Source: Pyropia yezoensis (taxonomy: Eukaryota; Rhodophyta; Bangiophyceae; Bangiales; Bangiaceae). From it: DNA of 64,000 bases. This document shows positions 1 through 8,960 of this stretch, one piece after another (the first letter of the stretch is position 1; each line of letters opens with the position of its first letter). The stretch is from contig CM020619.1 in the NCBI GenBank assembly GCA_009829735.1, forward strand, positions 27,926,063-27,990,062. Direction: 5' to 3'. The notes beneath the pieces are model-generated. The model had not been told where the DNA came from, did no database searches, and saw only the letters and a list, made by a program, of their open reading frames with translations. Made by a program: the position numbers and the translations under genes.

Positions 1-1
1 A

Positions 2-3000
2 CAAGAGCAGGCGTACGTTCAAGACGCACGCAACGTGGTGACGCTCAAGCGGGCGGTGCTCGCCGCCAACCTGAGCCGCCTGCAGCGCGTGTCTGCACCC
101 CACGGGGGCGACGCGGCCTCGTCGGCCGGCTGGTCTGCCGCCGTCGCGCAGGTGCAGCAGGCGGCCAAGGATGAGGAGGCGACGGGCCCCCTCGACGGCG
201 CCGCCGGCGAGGACCTCGTCGCGGCCATCACAGGCGCGGCACAGGCGGTCAGCGTGTACTGTGGTGGTCGGGCGGCGGCAAGCGAGGCCGAGGTGGAGCT
301 CGCCGCACGCGCCAAGACGGCCGCTGGTCTGATTGGCGTGGCCGCCGCGGGCTTGCCCCGGCGCGAGGCTGCCACGGACGCACCGCCCGCCCGCAAGGGG
401 CGGACGCAAAAGTGTGGCGGATGTGGCGAGCCGGGGCACAAGGTCAGCTCTTGCAAGGCCCCGGCTGGTGCAGGGCCGGCGGCAGCAGCTGCCGCCGGCC
501 CCGCCGCCGCCGCCGTCTCGGCGGCGGCGGCGGCGGCCGCGTCCAAGTGTCGCGACTGCCTGGGAGGGGGCCACAGCAGCGGGGACGCCGCCTGCCCGGT
601 GCAGCGGCACTGTGGGGGTGTGTCAGCGGCCTACGACCGCGGCGTCAACCCCGAATGCAAGGACCCGCTTCAGAGCACGGGACGGCAGACGCGGGCGTGT
701 ACCGTGCCGGTGGGCGTCCTCGCGAGGGCGGTGTTTGGGGACGACACAGACGACGCCGACATGCGCGCGGCGGTAGAGACGGCGCTGCAAGCAGAGCTGG
801 AGGACCTCTCTGGGGCGGCTACCAAGCTCCGCTTCCTCATGCTCCGCGTCCTCGACGTGGCATTGTGGCGCCTGGTGTCGACCGTCGCGGATGCAGCCGC
901 CGACGACGCCGACTGGGCGGGGGCCGTGCCCGCAAACTGGGCGCCCGTCTGGCTGTGGTTGGCCTACGCCTGCGGCTGCGAGGGTGTGTCTGGCAGTCCC
1001 CTGCAGGCGGGCACCGTGTGTGCGGGGTGTGGCAAGGGGCGGGTCAACACGCGGATGGCGCGCGCCCGCTCTGTGGTGACGACGAGCCACCCACTGCTGG
1101 CACAGGCGCTGTCCTACGCCCTGACGCAGGTGATGGCCGTCACGGCAGCTGCGTGCGACCGGTATCTTCCGGCCAGCAACAACACGGCACGATGGGAGCC
1201 CGTCGCCACCATCGTGGCCACCCACGCCGGGCGGTGTGTGGACGCGGCGTGTCGCAAGCTGGGCGCCAAGGCGGCCAAGGACGCGCTGGCCACCTCCCCC
1301 GCTGCCACGGCTGCTCCAGCGGGCGGCTCTGCCTGGGACACGGAGCGGCGGCTGACGCGGTGGGCGGCCGCGCGCTTCAGCGCGGGTACCGCGGACAAGG
1401 CAACGCCGGGCCGGCGGGGCCTCGACGGCGTCCCCCAGCACCTGGTCCAGGCGCTGGCGCAACGGGTGGCCGTCATGCGGGCGGCCATGCCACCCTCTGT
1501 GGCGGGCCTCTTTCCAGCAACGCCTGTGAAGAAGCGCCGCTGGTGGGCGTACGTGCCGTTTCTCCACCACGTCCTGAATGTGGGTGTGGGGAGCCCGTAC
1601 ACCCTCATCCCTGGCGCCCGAGCGGTGCTCCACGGTCACGGCACGCTGGTGCCGGACAAGATGCTCGCCCTGTTGCGGGCAGTTTCGGCCGCCACTGGCG
1701 TGGGGGTGCGTGGCCACCCCAGTCTTCGGGCATGGCCAGAGCTGCGGACGGGCGGTGCAGCGGTGCTGGCCGCCATGGCTGGTGTCGGTGGCCGCGCCAA
1801 CCGGGCCGCCTCCCAGCTGTCTACCGACGGCGTGGCGGTAACGTTTTTTCTGTCTCGACCCGACACGGCCGCAGAGGCCGAGGCGCGGGCGGTGGCCTGG
1901 GCCAAGAAGCTGGACGGCGGTGGACGTGCGCGGGACCGCGGCGGCAAAGGCTTTGCGTCCCGGGCGGGGGTACTGACGCAGCTCGAGCGGGCTGGCCTGC
2001 CGTTGGCGCGCGTCCGGTGGCTCCAGATGGTCGGCGGAGATCCGGGACGGTCTGCCGTACTGTCGGCAGCACCGGGTGAGCGCGTGGCGACGGCAGACCT
2101 CCCCGCCCGCCCCGTTGTAGCCGCGATGCGCGCCGCGTGGTCCCGCCACATGGGCTTGGACGCGCTCAACCGGGCGGCCGTGGCGCTCCTGCGTGGGGCG
2201 GGCGTCCAAGACGGGGTGGCGGCAGCCGCAACCGTGCCCGACGGCCACCCACCGGGGGGGTCTAGGAAGCGGGCGGCGGCGGGCGCCCCGGCTGCAGGGG
2301 CGGGCACAGGGGGGGGGCGCTCCAAGCGACAAGCGCGGCGGTCGTCACCCGACGGGAGCGACGATGATGCGGCGGCGGTGGCCCCGGCGGCGGCGGGTGC
2401 GACGACGCCCCCCGAGGCAAAGACCTACCAGACGGCGAGCCCCGGCGGTGGCCACGGGCGCGTGCGGCGTGGGCCGCAGGCGTCCATCCGACGGGCCCGC
2501 CGCACCCAGCTCGCCACCTCGGTGCGGCGTGTGCTGCGTCGCACGCGCCTGTCCCGGCGGACTGTGCCCCGTCACGAGGCGGAAAAGGTGGCACGGTGGC
2601 TGGTGGACCCCACTGCCGCGGCGGGCAACAGTGCCAGCGGCACCACCCCAGACGCGCCGCTGCTGGACCGGGTGGACGCGCTGCCCCGGCGCAAGGGGTG
2701 TCGTCGACTGGCACCCGTCCCCGGCCTTCGCTACAGCCTGAGTGCCGCCCACTTTCGCGAGGCCAGCGGCGGTAACTTTTTGGCCCGTGCGTGGAAGCAG
2801 TGGCGGGCACGCAGCGGTACTGGGGCGGGACCGGTGGCGGCGGCGGCGGTGGCGGGACTTGCGGCGGCGGCGGCGGGTGACGGAGGCGGCGTCGCTGGCC
2901 ACCTACCACCCGTCGACCTGGCAGCAGCACACGGCACGATGCGTACCGGCGACGACGGCAAGAACCTGCAGGCAACGCTCGAGTGGGCCGCCCGTCGCGA

Positions 3001-4135
3001 CACGGCCGCGTACGGCCAGCGATTTGGCGCGCAAGCCACGCGACACCTGCGGACGGCGCGTGTGCGCAAGGCCATCCAACGCGGCCGCTTTGCTGCCTCG
3101 GTGGCGCGGGACCTGACCGGCGGCCTCCTTCGCCAGGTCCGTGGCGGCGGCGCGGTCGTCGTGGCCATGGGCACCGCGCGCGTGCGCGGGGGGGACGCCT
3201 GGCTCCGCCGCCACCTCCGACGGCTGTGCTGGCTTGTCGACCAGGACGAGTTCAACACCAGCCAGGCGTGCTCCGAGTGTCACGACAAGATGGTGCTCAT
3301 CTACTCGACGGGCAACTCCCCCCCCAAGATTCCGGGAGAGCTGTATGGGCCGCCGGCCGGCCCTCTGCCGTCGACACGGCGTGTGCGGATGGCGGCGGGT
3401 TCGCGTCGGGGGCGGCCAAAGCGGGCCCTCCCCTCTGCTACCCACGTGACGCGCCGAGGGACAGACCCCGACGCCTACCGGGCGGCCGTCCGAGCCACTG
3501 CCCGTGCTGCTGCTGTGGCGCGGCGCGCGGCCGCGCTGGCCGCCTGTGCCGTCGAGGACCGCGCCGTTTATGCCGACCCGAGGCGGCTGAGCGAGTGGGC
3601 GGCCAAGGGCTGCTACACGTGCTCTCTCGCGGCCCCACAAGGCCCCGGTCACCCAGCGCCACACCCGCCCGTGATTCGCAATCGGGACGACGTTGCGGCC
3701 CGCAACATGGCGTGGGTGGCCGCTCGTCGTCTTACGGGTACGGACGTGTGGCCTTTCAAGCGCCCGTTTGGTATGAGGTGGGCCTGGACGACCAAGCGTC
3801 CTCCCAGTGGTGTTCCCGTCCCGCCTGTACGTCGCACCCGTGCGACTACGCGGGTCGATGTATGGCCCGTACTGGCTGCAGTGGACACTGTCGTCGACGG
3901 TGGTGGTGGCGGTGGCGGTGGCGGTGGCGGTGGCGGTGGCGGTGGCGGTGGCGGTGGCGGTGGCGGTAGGGGGGTTGTCGACGGCGACGCGACGGCGGCG
4001 TCCTGTACGACGCGACGCGGTGCTCCTGGTGGGGAACGGGTGGCGGCGGCCGGCAGTGCCATGGACGGGGTACGTCGGGCGGAGACGGGGGCGACAGACG
4101 CGCCCCGTGGTCTGGTGGACACTGCAAGACGCTAA
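2..4135 (+). CDS. Fanzor-like (eukaryotic TnpB) RNA-guided nuclease with N-terminal zinc knuckles, 5' partial
   Basis: The frame is open at the left edge, so the start lies outside; about 1,377 codons are visible. The C-terminal half fits the TnpB/Fanzor nuclease family. A segment STDGVAVTFFL precedes GGDPGR (Asp codon at 2039), which I read as RuvC-I. DEFNTSQACSECH (3245-3283) carries the first Cys pair of the zinc finger, and GCYTC (Cys at 3611 and 3620) the second. NRDDVAARN near 3680-3706 is the RuvC-III signature. The segment VVVAMGTARV, where RuvC-II would normally sit, has no Glu; the Glu at 3248 could be the displaced catalytic Glu described for Fanzors. Unusually, two CCHC-like knuckles lie at the N-terminus (413-454 and 548-595). 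The C-terminal tail is a long Gly run encoded by a GGTGGC array. Family call firm, activity unknown. Fanzors probably ride on transposons, but no transposon end is visible to the left. Confidence 0.8.
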   Translation, partial: QEQAYVQDARNVVTLKRAVLAANLSRLQRVSAPHGGDAASSAGWSAAVAQVQQAAKDEEATGPLDGAAGEDLVAAITGAAQAVSVYCGGRAAASEAEVELAARAKTAAGLIGVAAAGLPRREAATDAPPARKGRTQKCGGCGEPGHKVSSCKAPAGAGPAAAAAAGPAAAAVSAAAAAAASKCRDCLGGGHSSGDAACPVQRHCGGVSAAYDRGVNPECKDPLQSTGRQTRACTVPVGVLARAVFGDDTDDADMRAAVETALQAELEDLSGAATKLRFLMLRVLDVALWRLVSTVADAAADDADWAGAVPANWAPVWLWLAYACGCEGVSGSPLQAGTVCAGCGKGRVNTRMARARSVVTTSHPLLAQALSYALTQVMAVTAAACDRYLPASNNTARWEPVATIVATHAGRCVDAACRKLGAKAAKDALATSPAATAAPAGGSAWDTERRLTRWAAARFSAGTADKATPGRRGLDGVPQHLVQALAQRVAVMRAAMPPSVAGLFPATPVKKRRWWAYVPFLHHVLNVGVGSPYTLIPGARAVLHGHGTLVPDKMLALLRAVSAATGVGVRGHPSLRAWPELRTGGAAVLAAMAGVGGRANRAASQLSTDGVAVTFFLSRPDTAAEAEARAVAWAKKLDGGGRARDRGGKGFASRAGVLTQLERAGLPLARVRWLQMVGGDPGRSAVLSAAPGERVATADLPARPVVAAMRAAWSRHMGLDALNRAAVALLRGAGVQDGVAAAATVPDGHPPGGSRKRAAAGAPAAGAGTGGGRSKRQARRSSPDGSDDDAAAVAPAAAGATTPPEAKTYQTASPGGGHGRVRRGPQASIRRARRTQLATSVRRVLRRTRLSRRTVPRHEAEKVARWLVDPTAAAGNSASGTTPDAPLLDRVDALPRRKGCRRLAPVPGLRYSLSAAHFREASGGNFLARAWKQWRARSGTGAGPVAAAAVAGLAAAAAGDGGGVAGHLPPVDLAAAHGTMRTGDDGKNLQATLEWAARRDTAAYGQRFGAQATRHLRTARVRKAIQRGRFAASVARDLTGGLLRQVRGGGAVVVAMGTARVRGGDAWLRRHLRRLCWLVDQDEFNTSQACSECHDKMVLIYSTGNSPPKIPGELYGPPAGPLPSTRRVRMAAGSRRGRPKRALPSATHVTRRGTDPDAYRAAVRATARAAAVARRAAALAACAVEDRAVYADPRRLSEWAAKGCYTCSLAAPQGPGHPAPHPPVIRNRDDVAARNMAWVAARRLTGTDVWPFKRPFGMRWAWTTKRPPSGVPVPPVRRTRATTRVDVWPVLAAVDTVVDGGGGGGGGGGGGGGGGGGGGGGGRGVVDGDATAASCTTRRGAPGGERVAAAGSAMDGVRRAETGATDAPRGLVDTARR
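3899..3969. repeat. GGTGGC hexanucleotide microsatellite inside the Fanzor-like gene
   Basis: About ten perfect GGTGGC units in tandem, in frame, encode a poly-glycine tail after the RuvC-III motif. The unit is six bases, so copy-number change would keep the frame. Confidence 0.95.
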
Positions 4136-4334
4136 GACAGCGCACATCTTGCCCGTGACCCTCACCTACCACGGGGTGCGTCAGCCGCCCCCTTTCTCGC
4201 CGACGAGCCAATTATGGGTAATTGTCGGCCGTTCACTAGTAGGTTAGACGCCGGCTTTTCCCGGGGACCTTTCCCAGGATGAGTCGGATGTTTCCCGGAG
4301 GGGTTTAACCGATAGTTGTTACATTGAGTGAGAT
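4136..4334 (+). other. 3' flank of the Fanzor-like gene; possible guide-RNA scaffold region
   Basis: No ORF. The stretch contains three spaced copies of a TTTCCC(A/G)G(A/G) motif (about 4257, 4269 and 4289) and self-complementary runs around CCCGGGG. TnpB and Fanzor systems often encode their guide RNA over or just beyond the 3' end of the nuclease gene, so this is the natural place to look. This is location-based inference only. Confidence 0.3.
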
Positions 4335-5052
4335 CAGGGCTGTGCAAGGGTACCGGATTTGGCCATGTGTACTGTATGGGACCGCACAAGTGGGTCAGAG
4401 TATCTAGCTGACAGTGGCCTGTGGTTCGGTCAAGTGTATTCAGCTGTGAGGCTAGTGCGAATGTATGTATCAAGTGTATACGCATGTGCCCCTCATTGGC
4501 GTGTGTATTCGCAAATTGCGACGGGCAAGTGTATCAATACCCTTCTGTAGACACGCAGTCGCTGACGTTCGGACGCTGCGTGACCTCTTTTTGCCCCCAT
4601 AACGTCGTCTCTGATGGCTGGGTGACGAGCGGGTGCTATTCCGTCGCCTGTCGATGGCGACGCTGCCTGGGTGTGATGCAGCCTGCTGGGCAGGCGCTCG
4701 TGGCTGGCTCAGGGACCACCCGCCACGACCCGTGTCCAGCGGCCGCTGGGTCGTCACGGGGCTGCCTGGCGGTCTCGTCTCCTGTCGCGGCCGTGTCTGC
4801 CAGCTGAGCCTCTGTGGCCTTCGACCGCATGGCACGATATAATTGGCAGTTTTGAAACAGTTGGGGCTACTTGCTCCATACCTTTCGATACGTGAAAGTG
4901 CGGAGCCAAGTGTGTCACATATACACTTGAATACGCAATACGCTTGCAAGAGTATATATATGAAGAATTCCTGATTTCGCCAAGTGTATCGCTGATACAC
5001 TTGATATCATACACTTGTGGTACCCTTGGGCCGATACCCTTGCACAGCCCTG
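4335..5052. mobile_element. Non-autonomous terminal-inverted-repeat element (MITE, hAT-like ends)
   Basis: The left end CAGGGCTGTGCAAGGGTA(C)CGG and the right end, read on the other strand, CAGGGCTGTGCAAGGGTA(T)CGG match over 22 bases with one difference. Copies of CAAGTGTAT lie inward of both ends in both orientations (for example 4432, 4469, 4526 and 4981 forward; about 4922, 4994 and 5009 reverse), as subterminal repeats do in hAT elements. There is no coding capacity in the 718 bp. The CAGGG terminus suggests hAT, but I found no matching 8-bp target duplication, so the superfamily is open. The right end abuts the 5' flank of the ferredoxin gene. Confidence 0.75.
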
Positions 5053-5203
5053 CTCGACACGCGCTCCGCCATGATCCCCTCTGCCGACGAATCTTCATCC
5101 TCACTCCCCGATGCCGACGCCTCCCCTCAACCATCGACACCCCCCGGTCAGCTTCGACCTCGCCCCTTTTCCATCTTTGCGGTCTTGCTCCTGTCGCCCT
5201 GCC

Positions 5204-6028
5204 ATGGTCCTGCTTCCAACGGCGCCCTGTACGGCCCCCAGCCCGGCGTTTGTCGCGGCGCCGCCGGGCGGCGGTGCCCACCTCGGCCGTCGTCAGCGGT
5301 CCGCGCTGTGCAGCCGGCGGCCACCGCCTCGCACGCGCTCCTGCCCTTTGACGACGGCAGCGCTTGATGGGTCGCTGCGTGGGGTATGCTGTCGCTCTGT
5401 ATTCCTGTTTTTTGGCAGGCCGGGCCGCGGTCGCCGCGTCAATCGCCGACGGGAACAGCCACTCGCCTGGGGTGTCTGTCTTGTACGGGGGGGCACCGTC
5501 TGGGTGGCGTCTGCCGTGTACGCGGTGGCAGAAAACTGACTGGCTGTCTCTCCTTCTGCTCTGCTGCTTTCCTGAACTGGCTGTGTCTCTTGCCTCACAA
5601 TCCGTGTGCGGCTTCCCTTCCCCCCTCTTTGAACACACCTCCAGTCTCCCACTGCCCTTCGCCACACGGTGACTGTCCTCGACTCTACCGGCGCGGTCGT
5701 TCAATCCCTCTCTGTCCCCGAGGACCGCTACATCTGGCACGCCATGGAAGACGAGTCGGGCGTTCGCCTCCCCTCCTCGTGCCGCCACGGCTGCTGCACC
5801 ACGTGTGCGGTCAAGGTGACGGAAGGGGAGGTGGACCAGCGGGAGGCGCTGGGCTTGCTGCGTGAGATGCGCGAGTCGGGCTACGCCCTCCTTTGCGTTT
5901 CAAAACCGCGCAGCGACATCACATGCGTGCTGCAGGAGGAAGACGAGGTGTACGTCAAGCAGTTTGGCAGCACCTTTGAGGCGGGGGGGGTCGAGTGGGG
6001 GGGGGTGCTTGGCCCAGATGAGGACTGA
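5204..6028 (+). CDS. FDC2: Plastid [2Fe-2S] ferredoxin, FdC2 type; one intron proposed at 5384-5644
   Basis: The domain from 5645 to 6028 has the plant-type ferredoxin cluster spacing C-X4-C-X2-C-X29-C (Cys codons at 5780, 5795, 5804 and 5894). It continues with EEDEVYVKQFG, a tail typical of FdC2 rather than of photosynthetic PetF. It would carry electrons in the plastid stroma or thylakoid. The domain frame is closed upstream before any ATG, so I propose a GT-AG intron. The donor is GTATGC at 5384 and the acceptor CTCCAG ends at 5644; both boundaries are phase 0. Exon 1 starts at ATG 5204 and encodes about 60 residues rich in Ala, Pro, Arg and Ser, like a transit peptide. The total of about 188 residues is close to plant FdC2. 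The domain call is firm; the exon 1 model is inference from splice-phase consistency. Confidence 0.7.
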
Positions 6029-6036
6029 AGCGAGGC

Positions 6037-6054
6037 GGGGGGGGGGGGGGGGGG
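6037..6054. repeat. Poly-G run of 18 bases
   Basis: An uninterrupted G tract lies just past the FdC2 stop. It is one of many G or C homopolymers in the window and a likely site of length error or polymorphism. Confidence 0.9.
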
Positions 6055-6381
6055 CGGTAGGCGACCTGGGTGCACAGCTTCCTTTCGGGGTTTCCTTTCT
6101 TTGCTGTATGCGGGGCATACGCGGCGGCTGTCCATGGACTCGGACGCTGCGTTGCAGGGGGGGCCCCCAGCGGCCACGTCGCGTTGATTGCCACGAGCAA
6201 TGGCAGACTTCCAACGCCTATCCCCTGCGCACTCCTCGTCTCACCGCCTACCCGCCGCGAACACCTGCCACCTCTACCCCGCCAGCCACAAATGCTTCCC
6301 CTTCCTCGTCCCCTGGTCGGAGGGGACGGGCCGTGTCCGCCATGGCCCGCCTGCACACGCTCGTGCGCGCCCTTTCGTACG

Positions 6382-8313
6382 TCACAAAAAGGCCTCCACA
6401 TCCAGCTCCACCGCCGACGCCGGGTAGGTGAGCGAGAAGTTGGTCAGCACCTCGGGGTGCACCCAGCCCAGAACACCCACCACACGCCCCCCGTACACCA
6501 CATCCGCGCGGCGACCGTCAAAATAAGCTTCGTCGCTGCAAGTCTCTGGTCGTAGGTCCCATTCCCCCGAGCCCGCCCCGCCGGCCGCACGGGTGGCACC
6601 CACGGCGCACATCACCGCATCGAGGAGCCCCGCAACAACCTCAAAGCCCGCTGCAACCCCCGCGTAGACCGCTACCAGCCGCCGCCGGTTGGTCGCCCCC
6701 GTCTCGGTCTCCGCGTCCACGTGCACAACGTCACCCAGCTCAAACAGTCGCAACGGCACTGGGGTGTTGCGATTTTCGCGGAGCGTCTTGAGGACGCCCG
6801 CCAGGAGAGAGGTGCGGCACTGCTGGAACTCGGCGGTCTTGGGGTTGCCAATCACCACCGCCCGCTTCGTGTCGGCAGGCGTCGTGCGGCGGACGTCGGT
6901 GGTGTTTTCCGCAGTCGAGACTGTCACCCAGGTGAGGACCTCCGTGTAGCCCGCGGCGGCCAGCACCTGGGAGCGAAGGAGGTCGCAGAGGCGGTTGAGG
7001 GGCGTTTGGGACGCGACGGTAGCCGTGGTGAGAGGGTGTTCGGGGATGGCATCAAAGCCGTAGGCGATCGCCACGTCCTCCATCACGTCGCACGCGTGGA
7101 TAATGTCCGACCGGTTGATGGGCACCGATACAGACACGGTCGCCCCGTCGTCGGGACCGTCGCCATTGGCTACGATACCCTTGCCACCAGCTGACGACAC
7201 CGTGGCCGACACCTGCATGCGTACGAGGAGGTCCACAATCGCCTCGGCGGACAGCGTCACCCCCACCGCTGCGTTGATGTATGCCACTGATGCGTCCACT
7301 GTTGGTTGAGAGAGGTCGGGCGTGACGACCGTGTGGGGGCTCCCTTCCCTTGACGCAGCGTCCTCGGCCTCTTCTACCACCACCGTCGGTGGCAGAAACG
7401 CCTCGTACTCAATGGTCACGGGCTCGATGGTAAAGGGCACCGCCGCCCAGCGTGCGTAGCAGGCGACCAGCGTGTTGAGCACGACACCCGCTTTTGTCAG
7501 GTCCGTCGCCGTGCACTCGATGAGGATGTTGGTGGTGGCGAGGGTCACCTTGGTCCGGTCCCCATTGATGAGCGGCGGCAGCGACAGCACCGCCCCCGTC
7601 CCGTCTCGGACGACGGGGTACGCAGGGGCGCCCGCGAGGAGGGGCGTGTACTTTTTCAGCTGTGCGTCCCGCTCGTAGAGCGCCACCACCCCGTGGCCAT
7701 CCAGCTCATCGTCGCCGGCGAGAGGCACAAACCGGATCGCCGCCGGGTCCTCTGCGCCGTATCGCAGCGGCCCTCGCACAGTGTCCGCGTCGTGGGTGCC
7801 AATCGCCACTAGCGACCGCCGCCGGCAGAGAGTGGCGTGCAGCTTGTCCTGCGTATCAATGAGCGACCGGTAGCGGTCGGCGGTGAGGGTGACGCCCCGT
7901 AGGACGGCGGCGACAATGTAGGGGCGGATGGCGTTGGCCGACGCCGACACGGTCAGGGTCAGGGGCGGGGCGGTGCCCGCCGCGGGGTCGGGCGACAGCG
8001 CGTAGGCGGGGGCGCACCGGTCGGCGCCGATAAAGACGCGCAGGGCGGCGGAGAGGCCCTCTAGGCAAAGCAAGTCGTACCGGTTTGCGGGCACCTCCAC
8101 CTTGTACATGACAACGGGCTCGGCAGGGGGGGGGGCGGCAACGTCGGTGGTGGTGCCAGACCGGGCGCGGCTGCCCAGTGACGGGGGCACCTCGGTGGTG
8201 ATGCCATCGAGTTCAAGGCCGTAGGAGAAGCATAGCTCATCAAATTCCTCGTCTGTGTAGGTCCGGCCGAGGGCACCAAAGAGCGCGTCCCGCGCGACCG
8301 AGACGGTCGGCAT
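6382..8313 (-). CDS. FARSB: Phenylalanine--tRNA ligase beta subunit, cytosolic eukaryotic type
   Basis: The 643-residue protein begins MPTVSVARDALFGALGRTYT and continues with DEEFDELCFSYGLELD, a near match to the conserved N-terminus of eukaryotic and archaeal PheRS beta. This fixes the ATG at 8313. The middle carries the B3/B4-type editing region and a B5-like segment. The C-terminal catalytic-like domain ends in GWVHPEVLTNFSLTYPASAV. Animal and plant homologues have about 590-600 residues, so this one is slightly long through Ala/Gly/Asp-rich loops. It pairs with the alpha subunit (not in this window) in an alpha2-beta2 enzyme that charges tRNA-Phe in the cytosol. It is divergent from the GlyRS gene across 647 bp and convergent with FdC2. 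No intron is needed. Confidence 0.95.
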   Translation of the reverse strand: MPTVSVARDALFGALGRTYTDEEFDELCFSYGLELDGITTEVPPSLGSRARSGTTTDVAAPPPAEPVVMYKVEVPANRYDLLCLEGLSAALRVFIGADRCAPAYALSPDPAAGTAPPLTLTVSASANAIRPYIVAAVLRGVTLTADRYRSLIDTQDKLHATLCRRRSLVAIGTHDADTVRGPLRYGAEDPAAIRFVPLAGDDELDGHGVVALYERDAQLKKYTPLLAGAPAYPVVRDGTGAVLSLPPLINGDRTKVTLATTNILIECTATDLTKAGVVLNTLVACYARWAAVPFTIEPVTIEYEAFLPPTVVVEEAEDAASREGSPHTVVTPDLSQPTVDASVAYINAAVGVTLSAEAIVDLLVRMQVSATVSSAGGKGIVANGDGPDDGATVSVSVPINRSDIIHACDVMEDVAIAYGFDAIPEHPLTTATVASQTPLNRLCDLLRSQVLAAAGYTEVLTWVTVSTAENTTDVRRTTPADTKRAVVIGNPKTAEFQQCRTSLLAGVLKTLRENRNTPVPLRLFELGDVVHVDAETETGATNRRRLVAVYAGVAAGFEVVAGLLDAVMCAVGATRAAGGAGSGEWDLRPETCSDEAYFDGRRADVVYGGRVVGVLGWVHPEVLTNFSLTYPASAVELDVEAFL

Positions 8314-8960
8314 GGCGGCGGCCGCGGCGAAGACAAAGTCGCACCGCCGGGGCGACCAGCAGGAGGGGGGCGGGCGTAGACAAGAGCGGCAAAGCAGGGA
8401 AGAGGGGGCGGGGACGGCGAAGGCAGGCGTAGAGAAGAAGGGAAGAGGCAGGCAGACCCAGAAAGAAGATGCTTTCCCAGCGGCCGCGGCCCCGCAGGAT
8501 GCTGGTGTCGCGGCGATCCGCGGCTACGCCTTTGGAAGCACACACCACACTGGCCGGTCGGGGGAGAGGAGGTCGACGTGGGACCCCGCTTGAGACCGGG
8601 CGGGTGAGGTGGGGGGCGTGGAGCAGGTGCATCCCGCCGGTGGTGTGGTGGATCAGTTCATCGGGACGTTGAAAAGGGGGGCTACATGGCACGGAAGTGC
8701 CCCAGGAAGGACCGCCTGGGCGGGGTGGGGATCTGTGCCAGAGCGAGTGGTGGTCGCCGTCAGCCCACGGCGAACGCGTTGGCACCGCCGTCAACAGCGC
8801 GTGGTGTCGTCACCTTCCCCCCCCCCACATCCCTCAGCCGGCGACGGCATCTGCCCAGGCTAGGTGCCGTTCCAGTCCGTGCCACTCGCCCCCCCATCGA
8901 CTCCCTTAAAAAACCAGCGGTGTCCACTCCCGCTCCCTCCTCCTCCTCGCCCCGCCCGCC
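8314..8960. promoter_or_regulatory. Shared head-to-head spacer of the PheRS-beta and GlyRS genes; putative bidirectional promoter
   Basis: The two synthetase start codons face away from each other across 647 bp with no credible ORF between them. The spacer has purine-rich runs near the PheRS side (8320-8470) and C-rich runs with a CTCCCTTAAAAAACC stretch at about 8900-8916 near the GlyRS side. I see no canonical TATA box. A shared promoter is inferred from geometry. Confidence 0.5.

Noticed and set aside
623-2332. Long ORFs in other frames over the Fanzor-like gene
   Set aside because: Shadow frames of a GC-rich coding region, with Arg/Pro-rich translations.
3898-3969. GGTGGC array as a telomere-like or CRISPR-like repeat
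   Set aside because: Contiguous hexamer microsatellite without spacers, in frame inside a gene.
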